In this document: positions 13,701 through 20,977 of the stretch, in pieces | How the letters are laid out: the number at the start of each line of letters is the position of its first letter | Numbering within the stretch: the stretch's first letter is position 1 | DNA from: Drechmeria coniospora | Taxonomy: Eukaryota > Ascomycota > Sordariomycetes > Hypocreales > Ophiocordycipitaceae | Assembly (NCBI RefSeq): GCF_001625195.1 | Contig: NC_054391.1 | Coordinates: 310,001 to 374,000 of the forward strand | Direction of reading: 5' to 3' | DNA: 64,000 nucleotides | The notes under the pieces: generated by a model | Told to the model about the DNA's origin: nothing | Databases searched by the model: none | What the model saw: the letters and a program-made list of their open reading frames with translations, nothing else | Position numbers and translations under genes: made by a program

Positions 13701-14539
13701 GTACTACTAGTGTTGTTGTTACAAGAATCCCCCCCGACGTCAATTATACTACGGAGGTGCAAGGACCAACACCCGGCACGTCAGTCATTCCACCAGCAGC
13801 GGGCTGCACACACCCTTGCACGACAACTATTCGAATTACTACCCTACCAGGGTACTGCACAGGCACTGTCACAAAATCCGTAGGCGTCCTTGCACAATGC
13901 TCACCTGGTCCTATGAAAGTCTCGTACTATCTTAACGATGGTCAGTGGGACACTCGGTTCGGCGCTGATGGACATCCTAAAAATGCCAATTATTACTTGC
14001 CGCAGTCTCCGCAGGCCATTGGGACGACAAATCTCGTCTACTTTCCTCAGGATAATGCTCTTAATAGCCTACCATTTCCTGCGACGTACCCAGATGGAAA
14101 TATATTCCATCCATATTTTACCGGTTGGACAAGATCAGTTAATGTTAACGGCATTACCGTCGATGCCAATCATTTCACCCTTGTTTATGAAGGCTTCTAT
14201 CAACCACCCCAATCAGGTAGTTTCCAAATATGTCTAACGGCAGATAATGAAGCCAACCTGTTCCTGGGGCAGAATACTGCATTTGACTGCAATACTCTTA
14301 CAGTTGATACAAATTCGATTCCTTTACTGCTATCTGGTGTTGGTAGTTATTTTAACAACCCTACTACATGCACAACTATAAATATGGTTGCACCTTTTCT
14401 GTATCCTTTCCGACTTGTATACGGCAATGCGGGAACGTATTCCGCTTTGACCATGACAATTTCAGGGCCAGGCCAACCAGCAACGAGTGACTTTACAGGG
14501 AGAGTGTATCCTCCCAACTGTCAAATAGCGGTGCTTTGA
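1727..14539 (+). CDS. giant GLEYA-domain adhesin (intact, 4270 aa)
   Basis: Secreted cell-surface adhesin. The frame opens at a GTG at 1709, but the first ATG is at 1727 and is followed directly by a signal peptide ending near residue 21 (LAYG/Q). Residues about 84-205 hold three FTGPYTT-type repeats. From about 208 to 4040 run roughly 100 units of about 38 aa, each with a GPTAGTSTI-like turn, PPPGC, a CX3C pair and a Thr/Ile/Val-rich strand. The last units before the end carry CTHPC. Residues about 4045-4270 form a GLEYA domain (aromatic/Gly-rich, with GFYQPP and ANLFLG segments), the ligand-binding fold of fungal Flo/Epa-type adhesins. No C-terminal GPI signal is visible, so anchoring may be by disulfides or covalent wall linkage. 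One exon, no stop in 12.8 kb. Ligand unknown. Confidence 0.92.
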   Translation: MHLKHLVKLAIFQLCINLAYGQKAQYDNKGTVIVEFQPFQIICSGTTIESYNIQYSMPICSPPYQCRKANTRARTYTSYRLTTFTGPYTTITGIGTGTAPSTISLNPTGTDKTGTIIIVAPSTTPQTFTGPYTTITAIGTGTKIVTLSLPAASSDKTGTVVIVEPKTTFTGPYTTLTSRGAKSVQSTITLAPTGTFSTGTVIIIDPTSYSLYTTVTTFGPVPGTNTVLPPPGCTADCRIQIIVTLTGSLITETIFGPTPGTSTILPPPGCVSSCVTKVIVTEILGALTEVTSGPVPGTSTIPPPPGCKGNCPTRVIITVGPSGGTTTESTYGPTAGTSTIPPTLGCVGYCPTRVIITILTPGIITKLTYGPTAGTSTIPPPVGCTANCVTQIIITVTVGYSTVTTFGPIAGTSTVTPPVGCTVNCFTQIIITEATTDVVTQSTKGLTAGTSTILPPSGCIGNCPATIIITDVTTGRPRTITTFGPTAGTSKIDPPVGCTANCFTQIIITITGGVRTITTFGSTAGTSTIPPPVGCTVNCITTITVTVTDRFSTSITVGPTAGTSTIPPPVGCTVNCYTQIIITITGGVLTQTTYGPTQGTSTILPPAGCTANCVTTIILTTTGGFTTSTTFGTTPGTSTIPPPVGCTINCVTQIIVTLTAGLITTTTFGPAAGTSTIPPPPGCTVSCITTIVVTATGGLVTSTTFGPTAGTTTVLPPVGCTVNCITSIIVTATGSITTTTKFGPTAGTSTIPPPPGCTVNCVTSIIVTTTGGITTTTTFGPTVGTSTIPPLPGCTDSCITTIVITTTGGLVTSTTFGPTPGTTTLLPPIGCTVNCITSIIVTTTGGITTITTFGPTAGTSTISPPPECTVNCIATIIVTNTGGLVTSTTFGQTPGTSTILPPVGCTVNCVTSIIITTTGGITTTTRFGPTAGTSTISPPPGCTDSCITTIVITTTGGLVTSTTFGPTPGTTTVLPPVGCTVNCITSIIVTATGGITTATRFGPTAGTSTISPPPGCTVSCITTIVITTTGGLVTSTTFGPTAGTTTVLPPVGCTVNCVTSIIVTATGGITTTTKFGPTAGISTIPPPPGCTVSCITTIIITTTGGLVTSTTFGPTPGTTTVLPPVGCTANCVTSIIVTATGGITTTTIFGPTAGTSTILPPPGCTVSCVSTIVITTTGGLVTSTTFGPAAGTTTVLPPVGCTVNCVTSIIVTTTGSITTTITFGPTPGTSTIPPPPGCTVSCITTIVITTTGGLVTSTTFGPTPGTTTLLPPAGCSDNCVTTIVVTTTGGITTTTTFGPTAGTSTISPPPGCTVSCITTIVVTATGGLVTSTTFGPTPGTSTILPPVGCTVNCITSIVVTATGSITTTTKFGPTAGTSTILPPPGCTVSCITTIVITTTGGLVTSTTFGPTAGTTTVLPPVDCTVNCVTSIIVTTTGGITTTTTFGPTAGTSTISPPPGCTVSCITTIIITTTGGLVTSTTFGPTPGTTTLLPPAGCSVNCITSIVVTATGNITTRTTFGPTAGTSTILPPPGCTVSCITTIVVTATGGLVTSTTFGPTPGTSTIPPLVGCTVNCVTSIIVTATGSITTTTTFGPTAGTSTISPPPGCTVSCINTIVITTTGGLVTSTTFGPTPGTTTVLPPVGCTVNCVTSIIVTVTGGITTITTFGPTAGISTIPPPPGCTVSCITTIIITATGGLVTSTTFGPTPGTSTIPPPVSCTVNCVTSIIITATGGITTITTFGPMPGTSTIPPPPGCTVSCVTTVYITTTGVMVTSTTFGPTPGTSTIPPPVGCRVNCVTSIIVTATGGLITFTTFGPTAGTTTIPPPVGCTVNCITSIIITATGGIETTTTFGPTAGTSTIPPPPGCTVSCITTIIITATGGLVTSTTFGPTPGTSTIPPPVSCTVNCVTSIIITATGGITTTTTFGPMPGTSTIPPPPGCTVSCVTTVFITTTGVLVTSTTFGPTPGTSTIPPPVGCTVNCVTSIIVTATGGITTTTTFGAMPGTSTILPPAGCAVSCITTIIITSTGGLVTSTTSGPTAGTSTILPPVGCTVRCVTSIIVTATGSITTTITFGPTPGTSTIPPPPGCIVSCITTIVVTTTGGLVTSSTFGPTAGTSTIPPPVGCTVDCVTSIIVTATGSITTITTFGPMPGTSTISPPPGCTVSCITTIVITTTGGLVTSTTFGPTAGTSTIPPLVGCTVDCITSIIVTATGGITRTTTFGPMPGTSTIVPPPGCTVNCITTLVVTTTGGLATSTTFGPTAGTTTVLPPVGCTVNCVTSIIVTATGSITTTTTYGPMPGTSTILPPPGCTLGCTTTIVVTTTGGLVTSTIIGPTPGTSTIPPPVGCTVNCVTNIIVTATGGLITSTTFGPTAGTTTIQPPVGCTVNCITSIIITATGGIETTTTFGPTAGTSTIPPPPGCTVSCITTIVVTTVTTTATGGVTTITTPGSVAGTTTISPPPECVTSCTTSIIITVTGDVITRTTLGPSAGTSIILPLSDCIVGCITTIVVTETGGLTTITTQGSVAGTTTISPPAGCVTSCTTRVVITVTGNIITISTLGPSPGTSTILPSPGCITNCITTIFVTQTGSISTITTQGSVVGTTTILPPLGCIDSCITSVIVTVTGDIITKTTLGPSAGTSTISPPSGCTIDCTTTVIITATGGVTIITTPGSIAGTTTISPPPECVTGCITSIIITVTGNIITRTTLGPRAGTSTIPPSSGCITGCTTSIIVTETGGITTLTTVGSVAGTATILPPPECAISCTTSVIITVTGVVLTQTTIGPTRGTSTILPPSNCVTNCITSVIITETGVLTTISTPGSIAGTTTIQPPLGCITNCITSIIITVTGDIITKTTLGPSVGTVTIPPSLGCSTGCTTTIIVTETGTIVTISTPGSVAGITTILPSLGCITSCTTSVIVTVTGGIITQTTTGSLPGTSTILPSSGCITGCITTFIVTQTGGITTISTPGSVAGTTTIKPPSGCVIGCTTSVVVTVTGEIVTRTILGPSPGTSTIPPSAGCIMGCTTSVIITVTGTITTQTTLGPTAGISTISPSSGCITGCITTIIITETGGITTITTPGSVAGTTTITPNPGCITSCTTSIIVTVTGGIVTQTTIGPTPGTSTIMPASGCITSCITTVIVTETGGITTITTPGSVAGTTTIQPTPGCIISCTTSVIITVTGGIVTQTVIGATPGTSTIRPISGCITGCITSIIVTETGGITTITTPGSIAGTTTIPPPLGCVTSCITRVIVTVTGGIVTQTTLGPIPGTSIVAPPLGCITDCITSIIITKTGGITTVFTPGPTAGTITIPPPSGCIVSCTTSVVITVTGGIVTETTIGSAPGTSTVLPSSGCITGCVTSIIVTETGAITTVTTPGSVAGTTTNLPPLGCVTSCTTTIVITVPGAITTVTTPGPEAGTTTIAPASDCVISCITSVIITEPGVIVTVITPGPVAGTITIPPSSGCIIGCTTSIIITVTGGVVTETTLGTTPGTSTILPPSGCITGCITSIIVTETGAITTITTPGSIAGTATIPPTPGCVISCTTRIIITITGAITTITTPGPVAGTTTVTPVSDCITGCTTSIIITQPGEITTVSTAGSIAGTTTIPPAAGCTLSCTTTVIVTVTGAIVTVTTPGSVAGTSTITPASGCITECTTSVIITQPGAITTLTTLGSMAGTTTIPPAVGCTLSCTTSIVVTVTGAITTVTSPGSIAGTTTITPALNCIESCTTTVIVTQPGAITTITTPGSIAGTTTIPPAAGCTASCTTRVVVTIPGIIVTRTTLGPAAGSSTIPPSDGCITDCTTSIIITVTGEIVTITTPGSAFGTTTITPTAGCVISCITSVIITQPPDVIVTSTTLGQMATTSTIPPASGCIHPCTTTVIVVTVPRDVAITSTVPGQTATTSIRPPSSGCIHPCTTTVIIVTIPPDVAITSTVPGQVSTTSTIPPSPGCTHPCTTRIVIVTVPSDVIVTTTITGNAPGTTTIHPSVDCTHPCTTSVVVTRIPPDVNYTTEVQGPTPGTSVIPPAAGCTHPCTTTIRITTLPGYCTGTVTKSVGVLAQCSPGPMKVSYYLNDGQWDTRFGADGHPKNANYYLPQSPQAIGTTNLVYFPQDNALNSLPFPATYPDGNIFHPYFTGWTRSVNVNGITVDANHFTLVYEGFYQPPQSGSFQICLTADNEANLFLGQNTAFDCNTLTVDTNSIPLLLSGVGSYFNNPTTCTTINMVAPFLYPFRLVYGNAGTYSALTMTISGPGQPATSDFTGRVYPPNCQIAVL
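2350..13850 (+). repeat. 114-bp coding tandem array (about 100 units, dimeric higher order)
   Basis: In-frame 114-bp (38-aa) units. Between about 3.7 and 9.0 kb they alternate strictly between two types: a GGLVTSTTFGP unit with a CTVNC pair and a GGITTTTTFGP unit with a CTVSC pair, giving a 228-bp higher-order repeat. Between about 9.0 and 13.2 kb the alternation is TPGS units with TLGP units. The final units (about 13.25-13.85 kb) carry CxHPC. Such arrays expand by unequal exchange; the zones suggest at least three separate amplifications. Confidence 0.9.
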
Positions 14540-14792
14540 TAGTACAGAGTCTCTGCTATGCCTACCATCAGCTCGGCTAATGTTATTTGTCGCTGTAGTA
14601 GATACAGCGTAATAGGATATATTTGCCCTCTAAATGAACATATTCATCTTGAGTTAGAGAGGAAGGCCTGAGTGCGCTTTTGGAGTCTTGTATTTATCTG
14701 CGTCGAAACAGTACGTGCAATTTAGTATTAGGTTTAATTTTTGAGTATTTATGTGTATATGTGTATATATATATTGACTAAGCTATGTTACT
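14540..14792. other. 3' flank of adhesin 1
   Basis: About 250 bp of AT-rich non-coding sequence after the adhesin stop. It does not resemble the 3' flank of the second adhesin. No gene or clear terminator is seen. Confidence 0.5.
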
Positions 14793-15069
14793 TGTGTGTT
14801 ATATATAACAACCAATTGTAGACTAGGATCACGTAATCGTGTGGCGCACGATTACGGAGAGGATAAAAGTAGTCGTATGGGTGCAGACTCTTTTCCCTCC
14901 TTTCGTACCAAATTGAATCCATTAAAAGAGATATCTTGTTACTAGTTTCCCCTAGAACCGAACTAACACTAATAAGTACTATGTATAAAGAACAGCGCAG
15001 ATTGGGAAGGCTTGGAGAGGATTACGATACTACTACCCGGTTCCGACTATCGATCCCGGTAGCAGTACG
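14793..15069 (+). mobile_element. Copia family A: LTR plus leader fragment
   Basis: The LTR runs from about 14793 to 14943. It matches, in the same orientation, the LTR near 56749-56906 and, in reverse, the one at about 16818-16971. It is followed by about 125 bp of internal leader that also matches the reverse copy (16690-16815). The element is cut off at 15069 by a family B LTR. Start and end are approximate. Confidence 0.7.
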
Positions 15070-15260
15070 TGTGACGATATCGTATATCGTACTCTATTTC
15101 TGGCCTACCCTACACTCTTCATCATGTGATGCGCGGACCACCTATGTATATAGCCTCTTCCTCCCCGCACTCACTGTTTTCTTTCTCTTTTCTTCCTCCT
15201 TAGTTCGAAAATTCTACAGTCTTTGCACATACTGCCTTCTTGCTAGTCCGCATCGTGACA
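15070..15260 (+). mobile_element. solo LTR, Gypsy family B, without target duplication
   Basis: A 191-bp LTR running from TGTGACGATATCG to CATCGTGACA, matching both LTRs of the full Gypsy at 21433-27953 and the solo LTR at 38524. The flanking 5-mers differ (GTACG left, ATTCC right). It also sits exactly where two oppositely oriented Copia A fragments meet, so it probably marks a rearrangement rather than a simple insertion. Confidence 0.88.
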
Positions 15261-16971
15261 ATTCCATATCGTCCTTCAACGTAAATTTGAATCTGGTAGG
15301 TGCGTTCCCCTTTATTTGGCAGTAATGGCAGAATTTATTTATTAATGTAATCCGTTTATATTCTACCTCATTGCCGGATCCTTGTAATGGATTGTATAAT
15401 TTGGGAACTAATGGGTATCTACATCATCGTTGTATTTGCGCATTTGTACATCCGTCAAATAGATAGCTGCGTTTTCCATTAGTCGTAGTGAAAACCAAGG
15501 GTGTCCCTATTTCCTTGTAACTGGTATTGTAATTTTTACCGGTCGTAGTCTGTTTGACTATTATGTTTTTCCGTGAATTGAAATAAGCACCTAGTCGATC
15601 TAGATCTCGTAGACATAATAGAAATGGTGTTTTTGTTTGCATAATGTGAAATGTTATGTTACCAATTGGTGTATCGACTTCTACAGACCCAATTGATTTA
15701 ATAGGTTCTGTATCTCCAAATTGGATAACGACTTCCCCTGCACGCGTTTGGTCAAGTTGTAGAGGAATTTCCCGTTATAGTACCTGAAATTGATTATATC
15801 CTCCCGTTGAGTATTCTGCTGCTCCTGTATTCGGAAGAATACCCTGGAATTGGTGGTCTGAATACCTATCTATAAGGAATTGTTATACCTGTACCACCTT
15901 ATCTATTGTTGTCGGAGGGGGTACTTTTCCTATTAAGGCATAATATACGGCCTGGGTAGTTAGATACGAGTGTATTAAGAAGTATTTTCCTTACCTGTGG
16001 ATTAATACGTTGGAACATATTTATGTCCCATTCCTGGAAGTCGTCCTGGAAGTCTGCCTGTATTTCTTCTATAGTTAATGTATTATCCCATCTATACCTA
16101 GAGATAATCCGAAGAACGTAGGTATTTAAAAATGGAGTAGGTGCATTATTATTGGGGATTAATTTGATATCCAGGTATTCCGCCTTAAGGAGTTTTTCGG
16201 TAACCTTGTTACAATTTGCCACTTTAATAATATATGCCATAATTGCCTCTTGTTCTTCCGACGCCGATGGCTGGTATTCACTTGATTCTTCCATTGTATT
16301 TATTTTTTTATTACTTTTATTTGTTTATATTTGTTTTTCTGTATTGTGATTTTGTTCTGACTGATTGTACTGTAGCGACTGTGGGAGTGGGTTACGTATC
16401 CTTACTAGAAGCGTACACTTGGTATGGGGTTGTTGGGTTGTATAGTATAACGTACGTTGGAGCGGGGTAATCGGAGGCAATGACGTACGGTTAGAATACG
16501 GTTGTCGGGTTGTGTAATATGACACTCCTAGAAATCTAGTAAATAGATCTCTAGGCACAAGGTAACGGTATCTAATAGCCTAAGGTGTAGGCGAAAAGAT
16601 AGTCTTTATCTTGCTGTAGCAATCAAATTCTAGATATTAGGCCCGTCTTGATACGAACGGATATCTGGTAAATCTAACCCTTTTAGTTACGTACTGCTGC
16701 CAGGCTTCTATGGTCGGAAACGGGTAGTAGTATCGTGATCCTCTTCAAGCCTTGCCAATCTGCGCTGTTCTTTATACACAGTACTAGTCAGTGTCGGTTC
16801 GGTTCTGGGGGAAACTAGTAACAAGAGATCTCTTTCAATAGATTCAATTTGGTACGAAAGGAGGGAAAAGAGGCTACCTCTAAGCGGCTACTTTTATCCT
16901 CTCCGTAATCGTGCTCCATACGATTACGTGATCCTAGTCTACTCTTGGTCACTATATATATAGAATACACA
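15261..16971 (-). pseudogene. Copia family A relic: LTR, gag-like ORF, start of pol
   Basis: Read on the minus strand: LTR 16971 to about 16818, leader, a 131-aa gag-like frame (ATG at 16294, stop near 15899), then pol sequence. The frame 15642-15424 has the TPFLLCLRDLDRLGAYFN block that joins protease and pre-integrase in fungal Copia polyproteins. After a stop the reading continues with FCHYCQIKGNAPTRFKFTL, the start of integrase. It is cut at 15261 by the family B LTR, so the integrase core, reverse transcriptase and RNase H are missing. Non-functional. Confidence 0.75.
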
Positions 16972-17537
16972 AGAGTAATCTTCTCAGCCCTCTCTCGCTT
17001 GGATCTGGTGATACGAGCAGTGCTATACTGCTCCGGCTGCTCAGGCTCCGAACTGAACCAGTCAACCTCTTCGTCATTACACAGCTCCAAGGTGAGCTTA
17101 GCTGCGTCCTTGCAGTGCTTCTCCATCTACAAAGGATGAGAAACAAGCACAAGAATATAGGGGCCAAAGCTTACAAACCTTCTTATCGCCATCTTCAAGA
17201 GCTTTAAGAAGTTTCGCCACAAAAGGCTCCACAGGGCAAGGCCTATAACAAGCACATAAACAACGTTAGCCAAGCTCATCAAGCAAAAGTTATACACTTA
17301 CAAAGGGTAGCATATATGGCCGCCAGTACAGTAAGCCATGCAGCATCGGCTACGCCTAACGCTCTCGCGACAGCGTTCGAAAGATCCCTTGCCCGAAATT
17401 GCGGAGCGCAGGCAATTCAGGCAGGGAGGATCAAAGGGAGCACCCAACACAACCTCAGGCTGCTCACTAGGAGCAGCTACAGCCTTTTTTTTCTGCTTCT
17501 TTGAAGGTGGAGAAGGCGTAGTGACCGGGGCAGACAT
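16972..17537 (-). pseudogene. truncated three-exon gene, Cys-containing protein of unknown function
   Basis: ATG at 17537, not the upstream GTG at 17549. Exons: 17537-17302, 17242-17179 and 17126-16972. Intron 1 is 59 nt (GTAAGT...CTAAC...TAG); intron 2 is 52 nt (GTTTGT...TAG); both keep the frame. The N-terminus has a basic Lys-rich patch (PSKKQKKKA), then a CxxC (CLNC), a Cys/Arg-rich block (RRSRCCMAYCTGGHIC), and an acidic region with a C-terminal basic stretch (RSKRERAEK). The coding frame runs into the Copia A LTR at 16971, which removes the original 3' end. This could be a zinc-binding or transposon-associated gene. No function is assigned. Confidence 0.5.
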
Positions 17538-18859
17538 GAGATAAGGCACAGGGTATGTACGGCCGAGAGGAATTTCGTCAGGTTCGGATTAATAGTTGTA
17601 AATTGCGAACTATAGCAAGTTAGAGCATAAAACAAGGCAACAGACAGCTGGAACGAGCAGTACATATGCCAGAAGCAAGCGCCTAAGCATCGCCGGCTAA
17701 GGCCTCAATCGAAGGGGTCTCTCCCTTGGCGTCTGTTAGAGGAGGCGGCATGATGATGAAGATCAAGAGGAACGGAGGCTCAAGATAGCAGAGGAACAGA
17801 CCTCCCTCTTATACTATGAGCTCCTGGAACAACAATAGGCTGCTTAAAGCATTTAATCGAGGCAGCAGGATCTATTGAATTCACTGTACAATTGAACAGA
17901 ACCGAATTTACGCGACAAATCGGTCGATTTGGTCACGTTGACACATCGGATGCAAACATCGCGCACGCAATACGAGTGGCCTGACCTATTCAAGCGTTCG
18001 TACAATAGACATTGAACGCACCGTTCAATTGGAATTGAATGCACGGGACAAAATACCAAAAAAACACTGAGTTGGCATTATTACCGACTTCATCTGTGGT
18101 CATAATGGGGGGTGTGTTATTATACTAATCATACGATTAGATAATACATAAGGGCTCGGAATAGGTTTAGTCCGAGCAGACCCACAAGGGGCGCAAAGCT
18201 TCTTGCCAGAGGCCAGTGTGTCCAAGCTGGCCTACAGTGAGGAAGACGCTCATTAGAAAAGGGCTACTATGGCCGGAATCTCTTTTGTAGAAATCAAGGC
18301 TATTTCATTTGTTGAGACGTATGCTCCTATTCAATAAAGCAACGTAAGTTATAAGCCTGGGTGGTCTTGTAGAATAGACCTGCAACTTCCCTGCCTTGCG
18401 GCTGCTACAGCACCTTTCCAGAGGTCGTAAGTTCGAGTCAGGCAATTAAGGACTCGCAGACTAGACAAGACGTATAGCAACTGTACCGCTAGAGGGGCTA
18501 GACAAATCAAGAATGGTTGGGTGAGCAAACATAAAAAGATGCAAAAAAACTAGCATATCTGCATAGTGCAGTGCAAGATCCCTATAAATCCTATCTTTCA
18601 CTAAAGATCAGTTCACTCGAATTTACCTAAGAGTAAAAATTCTGCCCAAACTGGGGGGTGTGTTACAATAAGTAGGATCATAACTCCGTACTTAGAGAAG
18701 CGTCACATTTTTTAGTACGACAGGATAAGCCCCAGTCGGCGCCTTGACAGCTTCTTACAAATTATTTCCCCCAACAGGTCCTTCGTAAATGCAAGATCCC
18801 AGCAAGGCATTCATACCGAAAAAAAAGAAGAAGAAAGAATATCAATTCTACACATCGAA
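17538..18859. other. no supported gene; possible degraded retroelement ends
   Basis: Only short non-conserved frames occur here. The purine run GGGGGGTGTGTTA appears twice (near 18106 and 18653). It resembles a polypurine tract followed by an LTR beginning TGTTA, but no paired LTR or target duplication was found. A B-box-like GTTCGAGTC lies near 18431 without a matching tRNA fold. Confidence 0.35.
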
Positions 18860-19412
18860 ATGCGATCAATAATTAATGTATTGGTAGCTTCCGCTGCCCT
18901 TGCTGCTGCCGCCGATTGTACTACCGTATCGGTGTTGATTTCCCACAGGCGTACCCAGCTATGCAACGGATCCATCGTTAAATGTCGATGCCGAGGCCAC
19001 AACCTACTCTTTCAAGTGCTATCTCGCCGGTACTAGTATTACGGATTACGGAGTGCTGACCTTGCATATGGCGCAAGGTCCCTCGACATGGGTGTTAAGC
19101 GACGACGCAGGTCTGACGGTGAAAGAAAATTGCAAGCTGGACGCCGATAAGAATGTTGCCAGCTGTCAAGCCACGAGGTCCGGAACTGTTACCTCAACGG
19201 AGATCTTCGGCTATAAGTCATCTTTATACCCCGTAACCATTACCGCCGGTACCAATAAACTCCCTGCCGCTGGTGCTACCGTTACTGGTGCAACAGCGAC
19301 TGCGGGGAGTACAGCTAGCACAATGGCCGTAAGGAACGCAGCTGGCATGATGGCTACACCGGCCGCCGTTATGGTTGGCATCGCTGCCGTTGCTTGTGCC
19401 ATAATGCTATAA
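18860..19412 (+). pseudogene. small GPI-anchored wall protein, frame disturbed near the N-terminus
   Basis: ATG at 18860 starts a good signal peptide (MRSIINVLVASAALAAAA). The downstream frame, open from about 18950 to the TAA ending at 19412, reads VPSYATDPSLNVDAEATTY and ends with a small-residue and hydrophobic tail (MMATPAAVMVGIAAVACAIML region) typical of GPI addition. It resembles small fungal GPI wall glycoproteins with a Cys-containing beta domain and a Ser/Thr/Ala-rich stalk. The two parts are in different frames. The only AG-ending GT segment that joins them in frame is 31 nt, too short for a normal intron. It is therefore either frameshifted or spliced in a way not seen here. Confidence 0.55.
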
Positions 19413-19857
19413 GAAAATCGGGACGAGCAAGAGGAGCAGGGAATGATGTCAGAGCGTCCCTGGCAACGTAGGCCGCATTATGGGCCGTTGCTACCGCATG
19501 TAACGGCGCTATTTCGGAACAATGGTCGGAGCGATGCGCATACAGCCGGATCAGATGGCATCAACTGATCTCGTATGGAACAACACCACGCTCAGCCTGA
19601 GCAGGACTAATCCATAACATACAGTTATGTATATAAATCTCCTCCATAGTCACTCCATTAGATAGCTAGCCAGCATTCAATACAAGTGTCAACCACACGC
19701 TTACTTGGTTACGGTTTATAACCTATCACTAACGTAACATTCAACTTGCTGCTTGGAGACGCCCTGACCTTTCTGCCAACATAAATCCGATCCTAGGTTT
19801 ATCCCTTGGGAAAGCCCGGACATTACAATTAGGTTGATAGGTATGAAGGAGCTAAAT
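19413..19857. other. 3' flank of the GPI-protein locus, no gene seen
   Basis: About 440 bp with normal composition and little sign of RIP. No open frame of note and no match to the other repeats in the window. Confidence 0.4.
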
Positions 19858-19978
19858 GGGGCGCCCGTTTTGGGGGGTGCCCGTTTTGGGGGGGGGGCCG
19901 TTTTGGGGGTGCCCGTTTTGGGAGGGGGGCCGTTTTGGGGGGTGCCCGTTTTGGGGGGGGCCGTTTTGGGGGAGGGGT
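19858..19978 (+). repeat. G-rich minisatellite with G-quadruplex potential
   Basis: About eight imperfect 14-18 bp units built on GCCCGTTTTGGGGGG, with G runs of 4 to 10 alternating with CCGTTTT. The runs are dense enough to form G-quadruplexes on the plus strand. Confidence 0.9.
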
Positions 19979-20009
19979 TGACTTATAGGGTTAGCTGATC
20001 AGGAAAGTA

Positions 20010-20640
20010 TTTAAAATCTTATATGATCGTACGAGTAGAATAAGGTTGGATAGCCTACATTCCAGCAATTAGTTAGAAGTATATATAGAGGATACGAAGG
20101 GTTTAAAAATCTTATATGATCGTACGAGTAGAATAAGGTTGGATAGCTCACATTCCAGCAATTAGTTAGAAGTATGTACAGGGATGCAAAGGATTTAAAT
20201 CTTATATAATCGTACGAGTAGAATAAGGTTGGGTAGCCCACATTCCAGCAATTAGTTAGAAGTATATATAGGGGCTACGAAGGGTTTAAAAATCTTATAT
20301 GATCGTACGAGTAGAATAAGGTTGGATAGCCTACATTCCAGCAATTAGTTAGAAGTATGTACAGGGGATACGAAGGGTTTAAACCTTATATAATCGTCCG
20401 AGTAGAATAAGGTTGGGTAGCCCACATTCCAGCAATTAGTTAAAAGTATGTACAGGGGATACGAAGGGTTTAAATCTTATACAATCGTCCGAGTAGAATA
20501 AGGTTGGATAGCCCACATTCTAGCAATTGGTTAGAAGTATTTACAGGGGATACGAAGAATTTAAAAAAGCCTATATAATTATACGGATAAAATAAGGTTG
20601 GATAGCATACACTCCAGCAATTAGTTAGAAGTATATACAG
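20010..20640 (+). repeat. tandem array, 92-bp period, about 7 copies
   Basis: Copies of a unit with CTTATATGATCGTACGAGTA and ATTCCAGCAATTAGTTAGAA recur at about 20018, 20111, 20201, 20294, 20385, 20476 and 20571, spaced 90-95 bp. The last copy is the most diverged. No coding frame is conserved; the open frame on the minus strand is a by-product of the period. Confidence 0.92.
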
Positions 20641-20899
20641 TAAATACGATTCCCACCAATTTTAATAAGACAAGGATTTATACCTGTCTTATCTATGCTC
20701 TAGAAAGGGAATATCTTATTGTTAGTTGCTGTACCAGTCTAACTAAACAACGTTGATGACCCTATTATTAAATTATTAATCTAGCCTAGCAATGGTCTTT
20801 CTGTTGTTGGCCAGCTATTGTAGCTTGTGTTGGCCTCTTTAGCTAGTAAGTAGATCGATATGACTAGTAATGTATCTATTATACTACATACAGTATAAA
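20641..20899. other. AT-rich spacer, nothing recognised
   Basis: TA-rich sequence between the 92-bp array and the adhesin relic. No frame or repeat match was seen. RIP composition begins here. Confidence 0.35.
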
Positions 20900-20977
20900 A
20901 CTACTGCAGTTTAACTAGAGTATATTTATACTTAATAAACTGTGTACTAGCTAAACTCCCAATAAATTGTACGTATC

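Noticed and set aside
18424..18450. tRNA gene suggested by GTTCGAGTC
   Set aside because: No acceptor or anticodon stem can be paired around it.
20011..20241. 76-aa minus-strand frame in the 92-bp array
   Set aside because: A by-product of the tandem period; not conserved through the later units.
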